Part shown: positions 1 to 7,055 of the stretch, one piece after another
How the letters are laid out: every line of letters begins with the position of its first letter
How positions within the stretch are numbered: the stretch's first letter is position 1
Assembly: GCA_002783525.1 (NCBI GenBank)
Contig: PFGS01000225.1
Coordinates: forward strand, 1 to 10,999
DNA length: 10,999 bases
Reading direction: 5' to 3'
Source of the DNA: Ignavibacteriales bacterium CG12_big_fil_rev_8_21_14_0_65_30_8
Lineage (GTDB): Bacteria > Bacteroidota > Ignavibacteria > Ignavibacteriales > Ignavibacteriaceae
Position numbers and translations under genes: made by a program
The notes under the pieces: model-generated
Told to the model about the DNA's origin: nothing
Seen by the model: the letters and a program-made list of their open reading frames with translations, nothing else
Databases searched by the model: none

Positions 1-111
1 AATGGTTTTAATGATCCTAAATATAGGCCGTGTCCATTATTAAAAAAGATGGTAGCTGCGAAAAAATTAGGAAGAAAATCTGGGGAAGGATTTTTCAAGT
101 ATGATAAATAA
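1..111 (+). CDS. 3-hydroxyacyl-CoA (3-hydroxybutyryl-CoA) dehydrogenase, C-terminal end (partial)
   Basis: The window opens inside a gene. Frame 1 is open for 36 codons and stops with TAA at 109-111. The peptide has RPCPLLKKMVAAKKLGRKSG followed by EGFFKYDK. This is the typical end of NAD-dependent 3-hydroxyacyl-CoA dehydrogenases of the Hbd/PaaH type, where the C-terminal helical domain finishes with P-L-x-x-M-V-x-A-x-x-L-G-R-K-[ST]-G-x-G-F-[FY]-x-Y. The family oxidises 3-hydroxyacyl-CoA to 3-oxoacyl-CoA with NAD in beta-oxidation or butyrate-type pathways. The Rossmann domain and catalytic residues lie upstream of the window, so substrate range cannot be judged. It runs in the same direction as the CLC gene 28 bases downstream, which leaves little room for a separate promoter. 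Confidence 0.8.
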   Translation, partial: NGFNDPKYRPCPLLKKMVAAKKLGRKSGEGFFKYDK

Positions 112-139
112 TTCTTCTAATTAGTACAACTTAATTTTA

Positions 140-2257
140 ATGCAAAATAAAAACAGCTCTTCAGGGTATATTCTTCTTAAAAATCTAAGATCACTTAACC
201 TAAGATTCAAAGAAAAGCTTACTAAATTTTCTATGCCTGATTATACTGTATTTAGCTTTTATGCTGTGCTAATAGGTATAATAGCAGGCCTTGGTGCAGT
301 ACTTTTTCACGATTCTTTGGATCTATTAAATAAATTTTTCTTTGAACAAACAGCTACAGGACTATACTTCTTAGGGGCAACTTTTGTAATAATTCTACCT
401 GCTTTTGGAATGTTCATTCAAAGTATGATGATAAAGGGTTTTCCTAAAGTTTCAAAAAGAAAAGGCGTTTCTGATGTTATAAAATCTTTATCCATTAGAG
501 GTGGTTATATACCATTTAGGACAACTGTTTTTCATTTTATTGCACCTGCTATTTGTATAGGAAGTGGTGGTACATTAGGACCAGAGGGACCTGCTGCTCA
601 AATTGGAGCTGGAATTGCAAGTAGGATGGCTAAGTTCTTTGGTTTATCATCTTCTCAAATTAGAATCTTTACAGCAGCTGGTACAGCAGCAGCTATTTCT
701 GCAATATTTAATTCACCATTAGGCGGAGTATTTTTTGCATTAGAAATTATTTTATTAAACGATTTTCAATCACCTACATTCTCAGCATTAATTTTAGCAT
801 CTGTTACAGGCAGTACAGTTTCAAGAATATTTTTAGGAAATGATCCTCGGTTTATTTTTACTCTACCACACATAGGTAATTATTCAAATTTTTATCTTTA
901 CATAATTGTTGGATTATGTTGCGGTCTGCTTTCTTTAGCATTTATAAGATATTCTTCAATAGTTGAACATTTATTTAAGAATAAGATATATAAACACATC
1001 CCACAATGGGTTGGAATGGTAACCGTAGGGCTTATTGTAGGTGTTTGTGGTTATTTTTATAGTGAAATATTTGGGGTAGGGTATAAAGCAATTAATTCAA
1101 TACTGGCTTATTCAATCTCTTGGAAAATAGTTCTAATTATATTGGTTTTAAAATTTGTCCTTGTACCAATTACTTTGGGTTCAGGAGGATTTGGTGGTAT
1201 GTTTGCTCCGTCTTTATTTCTAGGCGCTTGCTTCGGTTATTTGTTTTCATATACTTTTAATTCAATTTGGGGACTAAATTTAGACCCAACTATTTTTATT
1301 CTAATTTCTATGGGATCAGTTCTTGGTGGTATAAACACAATTCCTATTTCTGCTATAATGATAATTTTTGAAATGACTCAAAATTATTCATTTATAGTGC
1401 CACTTATGCTGGCTATAATTGTAAGTACAACTTTGGTTCAAATTGTAATCAAAGGTTCTATTCACATAAAACACTTGGAAGATGAAGGTTATGTTATGAG
1501 TTCAGGTAGAGACCTTAACATATTAAGAAATATAACAATAGCTGATTTAATATTAAGTAAAATAGAACTAGTTGATGAAAATATGCCTTTACCCGAATTA
1601 GTATCAAGAATTATTGCAAGCCCAAATAGTACTTTTTATTCAATAGATAATTCAGGCAAAATAAGTGGAGCAATAACTGAAACTGAATTGCGTCCGATTA
1701 TTACTGATTATGATAACTTAAAAAACGTACTTGTAGCTAAAGACGTTATAAATCCTAAAATACTTACTGTAAATAAAGCGGATAATTTGGATTATATACT
1801 TAATTTATTTAGCAAAAAGAACTTAGATCAATTTCCAGTAGTTGATATATCAAATCCTAATAAGATCTTAGGAGCAGTTTCCAGACAACAAGTTTTAAAT
1901 GCTTATAATCACGAAAGTCTAAAATATAATTTAGCTGATGGATTATCAACACATTTAAAGACAATTGAGCACGCTCAAACTAAAAGTATTGCAAAAGGTT
2001 TTTCTATAGTAGAACATAAAGTACCTTTACAATTTGTAGGTAAAACTTTAGCTAAACTGAAATTAAGAAATAAGTATAATGTAGAAATATTAATGATCAA
2101 GAAATACGATTATTTGGTAGATGATGAGAGAGAAAATAAAATTATTACCCCAACTCCGGATTATAAATTTATAAGGGAAGATGTTTTAGTATTATTTGGT
2201 CAAGATGATAAGATCAATAAATTCCTAGAATTATTAAAAGATAAAAGGAAATTCTAA
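140..2257 (+). CDS. CLC-family chloride transporter/channel with C-terminal CBS pair and TrkA-C domain
   Basis: This 705-residue protein is an inner-membrane anion transporter of the CLC family. The membrane domain covers about residues 35-440. Family signatures seen are GSGGT (141-145, the position of GSGIP), GPEGP (147-151) with the external gating glutamate Glu149, NSPLGG (191-196), and GGFGGMFAPS (349-358). After the membrane part come two CBS motifs (about 462-590), usually nucleotide-binding regulatory modules, and then a TrkA-C/RCK_C-like domain (about 615-700). Two key positions look altered by eye alignment to E. coli ClcA: the internal proton glutamate (Glu203) is Ile203 here, and the central tyrosine (Tyr445) appears to be His442. 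Transport as a Cl-/H+ exchanger or as a channel is therefore open. The start ATG at 140 has no clear Shine-Dalgarno; Met93 and later alternatives would cut into the membrane domain. It is convergent with the ftsY operon. Confidence 0.93.
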   Translation: MQNKNSSSGYILLKNLRSLNLRFKEKLTKFSMPDYTVFSFYAVLIGIIAGLGAVLFHDSLDLLNKFFFEQTATGLYFLGATFVIILPAFGMFIQSMMIKGFPKVSKRKGVSDVIKSLSIRGGYIPFRTTVFHFIAPAICIGSGGTLGPEGPAAQIGAGIASRMAKFFGLSSSQIRIFTAAGTAAAISAIFNSPLGGVFFALEIILLNDFQSPTFSALILASVTGSTVSRIFLGNDPRFIFTLPHIGNYSNFYLYIIVGLCCGLLSLAFIRYSSIVEHLFKNKIYKHIPQWVGMVTVGLIVGVCGYFYSEIFGVGYKAINSILAYSISWKIVLIILVLKFVLVPITLGSGGFGGMFAPSLFLGACFGYLFSYTFNSIWGLNLDPTIFILISMGSVLGGINTIPISAIMIIFEMTQNYSFIVPLMLAIIVSTTLVQIVIKGSIHIKHLEDEGYVMSSGRDLNILRNITIADLILSKIELVDENMPLPELVSRIIASPNSTFYSIDNSGKISGAITETELRPIITDYDNLKNVLVAKDVINPKILTVNKADNLDYILNLFSKKNLDQFPVVDISNPNKILGAVSRQQVLNAYNHESLKYNLADGLSTHLKTIEHAQTKSIAKGFSIVEHKVPLQFVGKTLAKLKLRNKYNVEILMIKKYDYLVDDERENKIITPTPDYKFIREDVLVLFGQDDKINKFLELLKDKRKF

Positions 2258-2327
2258 TATTCAATTGTCTTATAATGTATATTATGTAAACTAATTAATT
2301 TAGTAGAATTTGTTATATTATTTAACT

Positions 2328-2537
2328 CTACCCTTTTAGTTTTAGTAAAACTAAAATTACAAGAATAAGAATTACTACCCAAATCATTGGGCTTCTTTTA
2401 TTTTTACGAATAGTCTTAAGTTGTCTTCTGAATCCTAACTTCTTTTTTTTCTTTTCAGTATCATCTTCTTCAGGTTTATAGAATTGAGGAGTATAGTCAA
2501 ATATTCTATGTCTGGGTTTTTTCATAAACATGCTCAT
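2328..2537 (-). CDS. small basic single-span membrane protein, unknown function
   Basis: The product is 69 residues and I do not recognise a characterised family. The N-terminal part has R-H-R-I-F-D-Y-T-P-Q-F-Y (10-20), a short acidic stretch (EEDD, 23-26), then a lysine/arginine-rich run (29-48). One hydrophobic helix (about 51-66) is followed by a short Lys-Leu-Lys-Gly tail. The basic segment before the helix predicts an N-in single-span inner-membrane protein without a cleavable signal. The aromatic FDYTP-x-FY motif is reminiscent of small conserved hypothetical proteins in Bacteroidota-like genomes, from memory only. Start at 2537 is favoured because AGGGAAGAG lies 5 bases upstream; ATGs at codons 3 and 5 are alternatives. 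It follows ftsY by 12 bases and is the last gene of the operon. Coding is supported by the operon position, the ribosome site and a plausible membrane protein, not by homology. Confidence 0.75.
   Translation of the reverse strand: MSMFMKKPRHRIFDYTPQFYKPEEDDTEKKKKKLGFRRQLKTIRKNKRSPMIWVVILILVILVLLKLKG
2334..2356. repeat. perfect AT-rich palindrome at the convergent gene ends
   Basis: An 11-base arm at 2334-2344 (ttttagtttta) is matched perfectly by its reverse complement at 2346-2356 around one central base. It lies in the last codons of the 69-residue minus-strand gene, 76 bases after the stop of the convergent CLC gene. It could form a weak hairpin and act as a terminator, but it has only one G-C pair per arm and no following T-run on either strand. 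Part of the symmetry may simply come from Leu-Lys codons (TTA, CTA, AAA). No better terminator is visible in 2258-2327. Confidence 0.4.
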
Positions 2538-2542
2538 AAAAA

Positions 2543-2551
2543 CTCTTCCCT
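2543..2551 (-). promoter_or_regulatory. Shine-Dalgarno site overlapping the ftsY stop codon
   Basis: On the minus strand the sequence is AGGGAAGAG, 5 bases before the ATG at 2537. Its first two bases are the last two of the ftsY TAG stop (2552-2550), so a ribosome terminating on ftsY sits on the initiation site of the small gene. This supports start choice and translational coupling. Confidence 0.6.
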
Positions 2552-3470
2552 AATTTAAAAAAGCATTTATAAATGAATCTGGATCAAATTGTTGTAAATC
2601 TTCCAAACCTTCACCAATACCAATATATTTTATTGGGATATTTAATGTTTTAGCTATCTGGAATATTATACCGCCTTTTGACGTCCCATCGAGTTTTGTT
2701 AAAATAATTCCATCTAAATAGGTTACTTTTTTGAATTCATTTGCTTGAGTAAGTGCATTCTGACCGTTTGTACTGTCAAGAACTAAATAGGTGTTGTCTG
2801 GAGCACGGAGCAGCTTTTTCTCAATTACTCTTTTAATCTTTCCTAATTCTTCCATTAAATTATTCTTCGTATGTAATCTTCCGGCTGTATCAATATATGT
2901 AATATCATATTTTTCTGAAATACTTTTTTCTACAGCTTTATATGCAACTGAAGATGGATCTGCTCCTATATCGCCTTTAATAATATCCACATTAACTCTA
3001 TTTGCCCAAATGTCTAATTGTTCTGTTGCTGCAGCTCTAAAAGTATCAGCAGCACAAATAAGGACTTTCTTTCCATCTTTTTTATCTAAATAAGCTAGCT
3101 TACCAATAGAAGTAGTCTTCCCTACTCCATTAACTCCTACTATAAGATTTATAATTGGTTTGACATGTTCTTTTTTATTCACATAATTATTATTAGTGGA
3201 TTCTAAAATTTTTTTAAATTCATCAAAAATACTTTTTTTTAATGATGCTTCATCTCTTCCATTATTATTTATAAGATTATATCTAGCAGATTCAATAATC
3301 TGTTCAGTTGTATCAATTCCAACATCAGCTGATATTAACAATTCTTCTAATCTTGAAATAACTTCCTCATCAATAATTGCTCTACCTGTAAAAGCTTCAG
3401 TTAAACCTGTAAATAATTTATTCTTTGTCTTTTGTAGTCCTAATTTTAATTTTTCTAAATTATTCATCAT
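2550..3470 (-). CDS. ftsY: signal recognition particle receptor FtsY
   Basis: FtsY is the SRP receptor GTPase that brings SRP-bound ribosomes to the inner membrane and the Sec translocon. The 306-residue product has the SRP54-type N domain (about 1-85) and a full G domain: P-loop GVNGVGKTT (112-120), the insertion-box motif DTFRAAA (142-148), DTAGR (194-198), TKLDG (258-262) and the closing GIGE (284-287), ending with the usual DLQQFDP segment. The long acidic A domain of E. coli FtsY is absent; only a short Lys-rich amphipathic leader precedes the N domain, as in many short FtsY proteins, so membrane contact probably depends on this leader. The start overlaps the pgsA stop as ATGA (3470-3467). 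A second ATG directly follows, so the true start may be either. Confidence 0.97.
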   Translation of the reverse strand: MMNNLEKLKLGLQKTKNKLFTGLTEAFTGRAIIDEEVISRLEELLISADVGIDTTEQIIESARYNLINNNGRDEASLKKSIFDEFKKILESTNNNYVNKKEHVKPIINLIVGVNGVGKTTSIGKLAYLDKKDGKKVLICAADTFRAAATEQLDIWANRVNVDIIKGDIGADPSSVAYKAVEKSISEKYDITYIDTAGRLHTKNNLMEELGKIKRVIEKKLLRAPDNTYLVLDSTNGQNALTQANEFKKVTYLDGIILTKLDGTSKGGIIFQIAKTLNIPIKYIGIGEGLEDLQQFDPDSFINAFLN

Positions 3471-4039
3471 GATTTTGAATTATTTGCTTTGATGTATTCC
3501 AAACCTCTGTAGATATACCCAAATAGAGAAGCAAAAATTAAAAATATACTCAAATAGTAAAAGATTATGAATATTATGTTGTCCCAACTTAGGTTAAGAA
3601 TAAATAATAATATTACAATTCCAATATTCATAACCGTTGCTTTACCTAATTTATTTGATGGTAGTACTTTACCAATTTTGTTTGTTACATAAATTCCCCC
3701 TACCAATATTATCACATCTCTGCCAATTATCATAAAAAAATAATAATGTGGAATTATACCTATTAAATAAAGCTTCAAAATAATAGCAGCAACAACTACT
3801 TTATCTGCTAAAGGATCAATTATTTTCCCCATTTCAGTTACTTCTTTGTATTTTCTTGCCAAATACCCGTCTAATAAATCAGTAACAGCAACCAAGATAC
3901 AAATTGAGAAAAGTACATAAGGAGCCCAATAAGTATTTAATTGATCAAACAGGAACCAAAGTGGAATTGCTAAAAAAAGTCTGAAAATACTTAAAAGATT
4001 GGACTTAGTAGAAAAGAGTTCTTCATAATTGATCTTCAT
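3467..4039 (-). CDS. pgsA: CDP-alcohol phosphatidyltransferase, probable phosphatidylglycerophosphate synthase
   Basis: This inner-membrane enzyme most likely joins CDP-diacylglycerol and glycerol-3-phosphate to give phosphatidylglycerophosphate, the precursor of phosphatidylglycerol and cardiolipin. The full CDP-alcohol phosphotransferase signature D-x2-D-G-x2-A-R-x8-G-x3-D-x3-D is present: Asp54, Asp57, Gly58, Ala61, Arg62, Gly71, Asp75 and Asp79 counted from the ATG chosen here. Several hydrophobic helices follow. An N-terminal extension of three residues from a TTG codon at 4048 is possible, but the ATG at 4039 gives a normal family start and lies 11 bases after the purF stop. The product is 190 residues, usual for PgsA. 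The exact alcohol substrate is inferred, since related family members use inositol or other acceptors. It overlaps ftsY by 4 bases. Confidence 0.92.
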   Translation of the reverse strand: MKINYEELFSTKSNLLSIFRLFLAIPLWFLFDQLNTYWAPYVLFSICILVAVTDLLDGYLARKYKEVTEMGKIIDPLADKVVVAAIILKLYLIGIIPHYYFFMIIGRDVIILVGGIYVTNKIGKVLPSNKLGKATVMNIGIVILLFILNLSWDNIIFIIFYYLSIFLIFASLFGYIYRGLEYIKANNSKS

Positions 4040-4050
4040 ATCAAACAAAA

Positions 4051-5526
4051 TTATTGTTCATAAATTTCTTTTTTAAATGTAAAATCAACTTCGGTTGGAT
4101 ATTCACCAGAAAAACAAGCTGTACAGAAATTTTCTTTTCCGTCTTCTTCAACACAACTTAACAATTCATCCATTGTTAAATATTCTAAAGAATCAACCCC
4201 TAAATATTCTTTTATCTTTTGAATATTTCCTTCACATTTATTTGCAATTAATTCATTTCTACTGGGAAAATCCATTCCATAATAACATGGGTGCATAATA
4301 GGCGGTGAAGAAATTCTAAAATGGATTTCTTTTGGATTGGCAGTTCTTATCAATTTGACTAACTGTTTAGATGTTGTACCTCTTACTACAGAATCATCAA
4401 CTATTACAACTGTTCTGTTTTCAAGAACACCTTTAACAATGTTAAACTTAATTCTTACACTAACTTCCCTCTTCTCTTGTCCGGGCTGAATAAAAGTTCT
4501 ACCGATATAATGACTTCTGATTAATCCTATTTCAAGCTTAGAATTTATTCCATCTTTCTCTAATTGCCTTTGGTAACCAAGCGCACAAGTATTTGAGCTG
4601 TCAGGTACACTAATGACAATTACTTTCTTATCATCTTTACTTACAACAGGATGTTTGCTTGCAAGAATTTTGCCTAATCGTCTTCTCATTTTGTCAACAT
4701 TATTTCCAAACACAAAGCTGTCAGGTCTTGAGAAATATATATACTCAAAAATGCAATGCTTTTGTTTTATCTCTTCAACATTAAATCTGATTGATTTTAC
4801 CTTTTGTTCTTTAAATGCCTCATCATCAATTACTATTATTTCACCGGGTTCTATTTCACGTACAAACTCAGCCATATTGATGTCAAAAGCACAGGTCTCG
4901 GAGGCTACTATAAATGTTTTGTCTTTTTTTCCTAAACAAAGTGGTCTAAATCCGTGACAATCTCTTGCAGCAATAAGCTTATCATCAGTTAAAATTGTTA
5001 AGCTAAATGCACCATCTAATTTTTCTATTGCTTCTTTTATTTGTTCAACTTGATCATTTAACTTGCTTCTGGCAATCAAATGGAGAATAATTTCTGTATC
5101 ACTTGTTGTTTGGAAAATAGCACCTTCATTTACAAGTTCATCTCTAATTTCTTTGGCATTAGTGATATTTCCGTTATGTGCAACAGCTAAATTTCCAAGT
5201 CTGTAATTAACTACAAAAGGTTGAATATTTTTAACTGATTCAGTTGATCCCGTAGTAGAATATCTATTATGGCCAATAGAATTATTACCTTGAAGAGATG
5301 TAGTTAAAATATCAGAATCAGCAAATACTTCTGATACTAATCCCTCCCCTTTATGCGTAATAAAAATTGTCTTATTTTTTCCATTAATGGAGCTTGTAAC
5401 AATACCACAAGCTTCTTGTCCCCTATGTTGAAGCGCGTGTAATCCATAATAAGTTTTTAAAGAAGCGTTTGGACTACCAAAAACTCCAAATACTCCACAA
5501 TGACATTTAGGTTTATCTTTAAGCAT
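4051..5526 (-). CDS. purF: amidophosphoribosyltransferase (glutamine PRPP amidotransferase)
   Basis: PurF catalyses the first step of de novo purine synthesis: PRPP and glutamine give 5-phosphoribosylamine. The 491-residue protein has an N-terminal Ntn glutaminase domain. The nucleophile is Cys10 in CGVFG, so a 9-residue propeptide must be removed. Glutaminase motifs include HRGQE (34-38) and HNRYSTTG (86-93). The phosphoribosyltransferase domain has the PRPP loop VIVDDSVVRGTTS (374-386). Four cysteines fit the 4Fe-4S cluster of the Bacillus-type enzyme: Cys258 (in HCIFEYIYFSRPDS), Cys414, Cys468 and Cys471 (CTAC). This places it with the oxygen-sensitive, cluster-bearing PurF class rather than the E. 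coli cluster-free class. No strong Shine-Dalgarno precedes the ATG at 5526. It heads the purF-pgsA-ftsY gene run, with a 107-base gap upstream. Confidence 0.97.
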   Translation of the reverse strand: MLKDKPKCHCGVFGVFGSPNASLKTYYGLHALQHRGQEACGIVTSSINGKNKTIFITHKGEGLVSEVFADSDILTTSLQGNNSIGHNRYSTTGSTESVKNIQPFVVNYRLGNLAVAHNGNITNAKEIRDELVNEGAIFQTTSDTEIILHLIARSKLNDQVEQIKEAIEKLDGAFSLTILTDDKLIAARDCHGFRPLCLGKKDKTFIVASETCAFDINMAEFVREIEPGEIIVIDDEAFKEQKVKSIRFNVEEIKQKHCIFEYIYFSRPDSFVFGNNVDKMRRRLGKILASKHPVVSKDDKKVIVISVPDSSNTCALGYQRQLEKDGINSKLEIGLIRSHYIGRTFIQPGQEKREVSVRIKFNIVKGVLENRTVVIVDDSVVRGTTSKQLVKLIRTANPKEIHFRISSPPIMHPCYYGMDFPSRNELIANKCEGNIQKIKEYLGVDSLEYLTMDELLSCVEEDGKENFCTACFSGEYPTEVDFTFKKEIYEQ

Positions 5527-5633
5527 TAAGTTAATATTTGAGATGAAAAATCTTTTTGTAAAATTAAGTAAATATAAAACTAATTAAAATAGAATGATGA
5601 TAAAATTGGACTTAAAATATCAATACTAATTAT
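5527..5633 (-). promoter_or_regulatory. intergenic leader of the purF operon, probable promoter region
   Basis: This 107-base, strongly AT-rich gap separates the end of the DUF268 gene from purF and is the largest break in this part of the minus strand, so it likely holds the purF promoter. A TTGATA is visible on the minus strand, but no well-spaced, convincing -10 element can be picked. I see no purine (guanine) riboswitch-like structure and no T-run terminator. The assignment is from position only. Confidence 0.35.
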
Positions 5634-6428
5634 TTATTTCTTTGTTAATTCGAATATACCACAACCATAATTACAACCTAAATTTTTTAAGATATTTTTA
5701 TTGTCCAATGTTACTTCTTTGTATAAATCTCCTGAATCATTAACATAAGAGAACGAATCAATATTAAATTTTGTTGAAACTAATTCTGACAAATATGAAA
5801 GTGAAAAGACTCTGTGAGCATTAAATTCTATCCTTTGTGGACCAATAGGGACAGAGAAATAAAACTTTCCACCTTCTTTTAGGATTTGAGACAAATTTTC
5901 AAAACCGGTTAAGTATCCATTCGAATCAATTTTATCACCATATCTTCCGAGACCAAAATGTTCTAAAGTATGTAAACAGGATAATGAGTCTGTGTAGTTT
6001 ATTAAATTTTCATCTAGCTGTTCCATCAAATCAGCTTTTACAAATTTAACATTCTTTACTTTTGTTTTAATGTCTCTAATGTCAAAGACTTCTATTTCTC
6101 TAAAAGAAGCTATATGTGAAACAAAACCATCAATTCTGGAGCCAACATCTACGTGTTTTTCAGGATTTGCAGAGAATATCTTTTGTGCAACTAGTAAGTC
6201 TTGATGAAAATAATGTCCAGTTGCATTACCTCCCTCTTCATCTCTATCAAACAGACAAGGATAAGAACTACCAAAGTTGAATGAGTTTTGTCCTTTTATA
6301 ATATCTTTCTCTAATTCCTTTTTATCTTTATAATATCTAAGAACATTTGCTAAAGCCTTAAAAGTAAAACTAGGATTAATACCTAATGCCAAAGACCATT
6401 TCTTCAGAGTAAAAATAAAATTATTCAT
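5634..6428 (-). CDS. DUF268 methyltransferase-like protein
   Basis: The 264-residue product resembles the DUF268 group, which has a class I SAM methyltransferase-like fold. Signs are the Rossmann glycine motif DVGSRIDG (94-101), an acidic strand end at EVFDIRD (113-119), the diagnostic LHTLEHFGLGRYGD (152-165) followed by KIDSNG, and the late strand KFYFSVPIGP (188-197). DUF268 genes often sit in polysaccharide or glycan modification clusters, which makes a sugar or small-molecule acceptor likely, but none is known here. The N-terminal 90 residues contain FGSSYPCLFDRDEEGG, typical of the group, and the C-terminus has a CNYGCG cysteine pair. There is no signal peptide. Its ATG abuts the TAG of the preceding methyltransferase gene with no gap, so the two are probably translated together. 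Confidence 0.85.
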   Translation of the reverse strand: MNNFIFTLKKWSLALGINPSFTFKALANVLRYYKDKKELEKDIIKGQNSFNFGSSYPCLFDRDEEGGNATGHYFHQDLLVAQKIFSANPEKHVDVGSRIDGFVSHIASFREIEVFDIRDIKTKVKNVKFVKADLMEQLDENLINYTDSLSCLHTLEHFGLGRYGDKIDSNGYLTGFENLSQILKEGGKFYFSVPIGPQRIEFNAHRVFSLSYLSELVSTKFNIDSFSYVNDSGDLYKEVTLDNKNILKNLGCNYGCGIFELTKK

Positions 6429-7055
6429 CTATTTTGTCAGCAAAATTGAGAGTAACCTTGGAATATCATTATTTGTATCATCATACCAATCTTTCATTTC
6501 AATTTGAGAAAATCCGGCAAGTTCTCCGGCTTCTGTGAAATTATCTTTGCTGTGATAGTAAGAAACTAAGCGTATCTCTTTTTCAGTTTTTATATCTACA
6601 AATCTTGCTACTGAACCTTCTTTTTGTTTTAAAGGATGTAATTCACTAACAAATAATTTCCCATTATCTCTTAATATTCTATAAGATTCTTCAAAAATAA
6701 AATCTATATTTTCAATGTGCTCTAGTATTAAATTTATAGAAACTAAATCACAAGAATTATTTCCAAACGGCCAGGGTTCAGTAACATCGTGATTTATAAA
6801 TTCAGTGTTATTATTCTTTACTTTCCCTTTAGCAATTTTTAACATCTCATTGGAAAAATCAAATGACTTCAAACTTCTACATTTTTGAGAGAACCAAGCA
6901 GAATTTTTACCTGTTCCGCAGCCGGCTTCTATAATATCTATCCCATCAAGCACAGTTAATAAATTCCTTACAACTTTTTCATCCAATGATCTTGTAGGAT
7001 TTTCAACTTGGTCGTATGATTCAGCCCAATTATTATATGCTTCTACAGTTCTCAT
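6429..7055 (-). CDS. class I SAM-dependent methyltransferase
   Basis: The 208-residue cytoplasmic protein has the Methyltransf_11/25-type layout. Motif I is IIEAGCGTGK (41-50). The motif II acid is probably Asp66 in SFDFSNEM. The motif IV/post-region is CDLVSINLILEHI (102-114), followed by the strand GKLFVSELHP (132-141). The N-terminal AYNNWAESYD (6-15) is common in UbiE/BioC-like enzymes, but no acceptor-specific motif is visible, so the substrate is unknown. It sits between the secreted SIMPL gene and the DUF268 gene, joined to both by zero-gap TAGATG junctions, and has no Shine-Dalgarno of its own. This favours translation by reinitiation and a linked role for the three products. Confidence 0.88.
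   Translation of the reverse strand: MRTVEAYNNWAESYDQVENPTRSLDEKVVRNLLTVLDGIDIIEAGCGTGKNSAWFSQKCRSLKSFDFSNEMLKIAKGKVKNNNTEFINHDVTEPWPFGNNSCDLVSINLILEHIENIDFIFEESYRILRDNGKLFVSELHPLKQKEGSVARFVDIKTEKEIRLVSYYHSKDNFTEAGELAGFSQIEMKDWYDDTNNDIPRLLSILLTK

Noticed and set aside
2249..2311. 8-base inverted repeat (aaattcta / tagaattt) around the CLC stop as terminator
   Set aside because: The arms are 47 bases apart, AT-only except one pair, and no T-run follows; chance is likely in this base composition.
2791..3492. Two plus-strand frames of about 100 codons
   Set aside because: Both lie antisense within ftsY, whose motifs are complete on the minus strand.
4095..4957. Plus-strand frames of 67 and 114 codons
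   Set aside because: Antisense to purF, which has all catalytic and cluster residues; no ribosome sites.
5527..5633. Purine riboswitch before purF
   Set aside because: No paired loop structure or conserved core is visible in this 107-base AT-rich leader.
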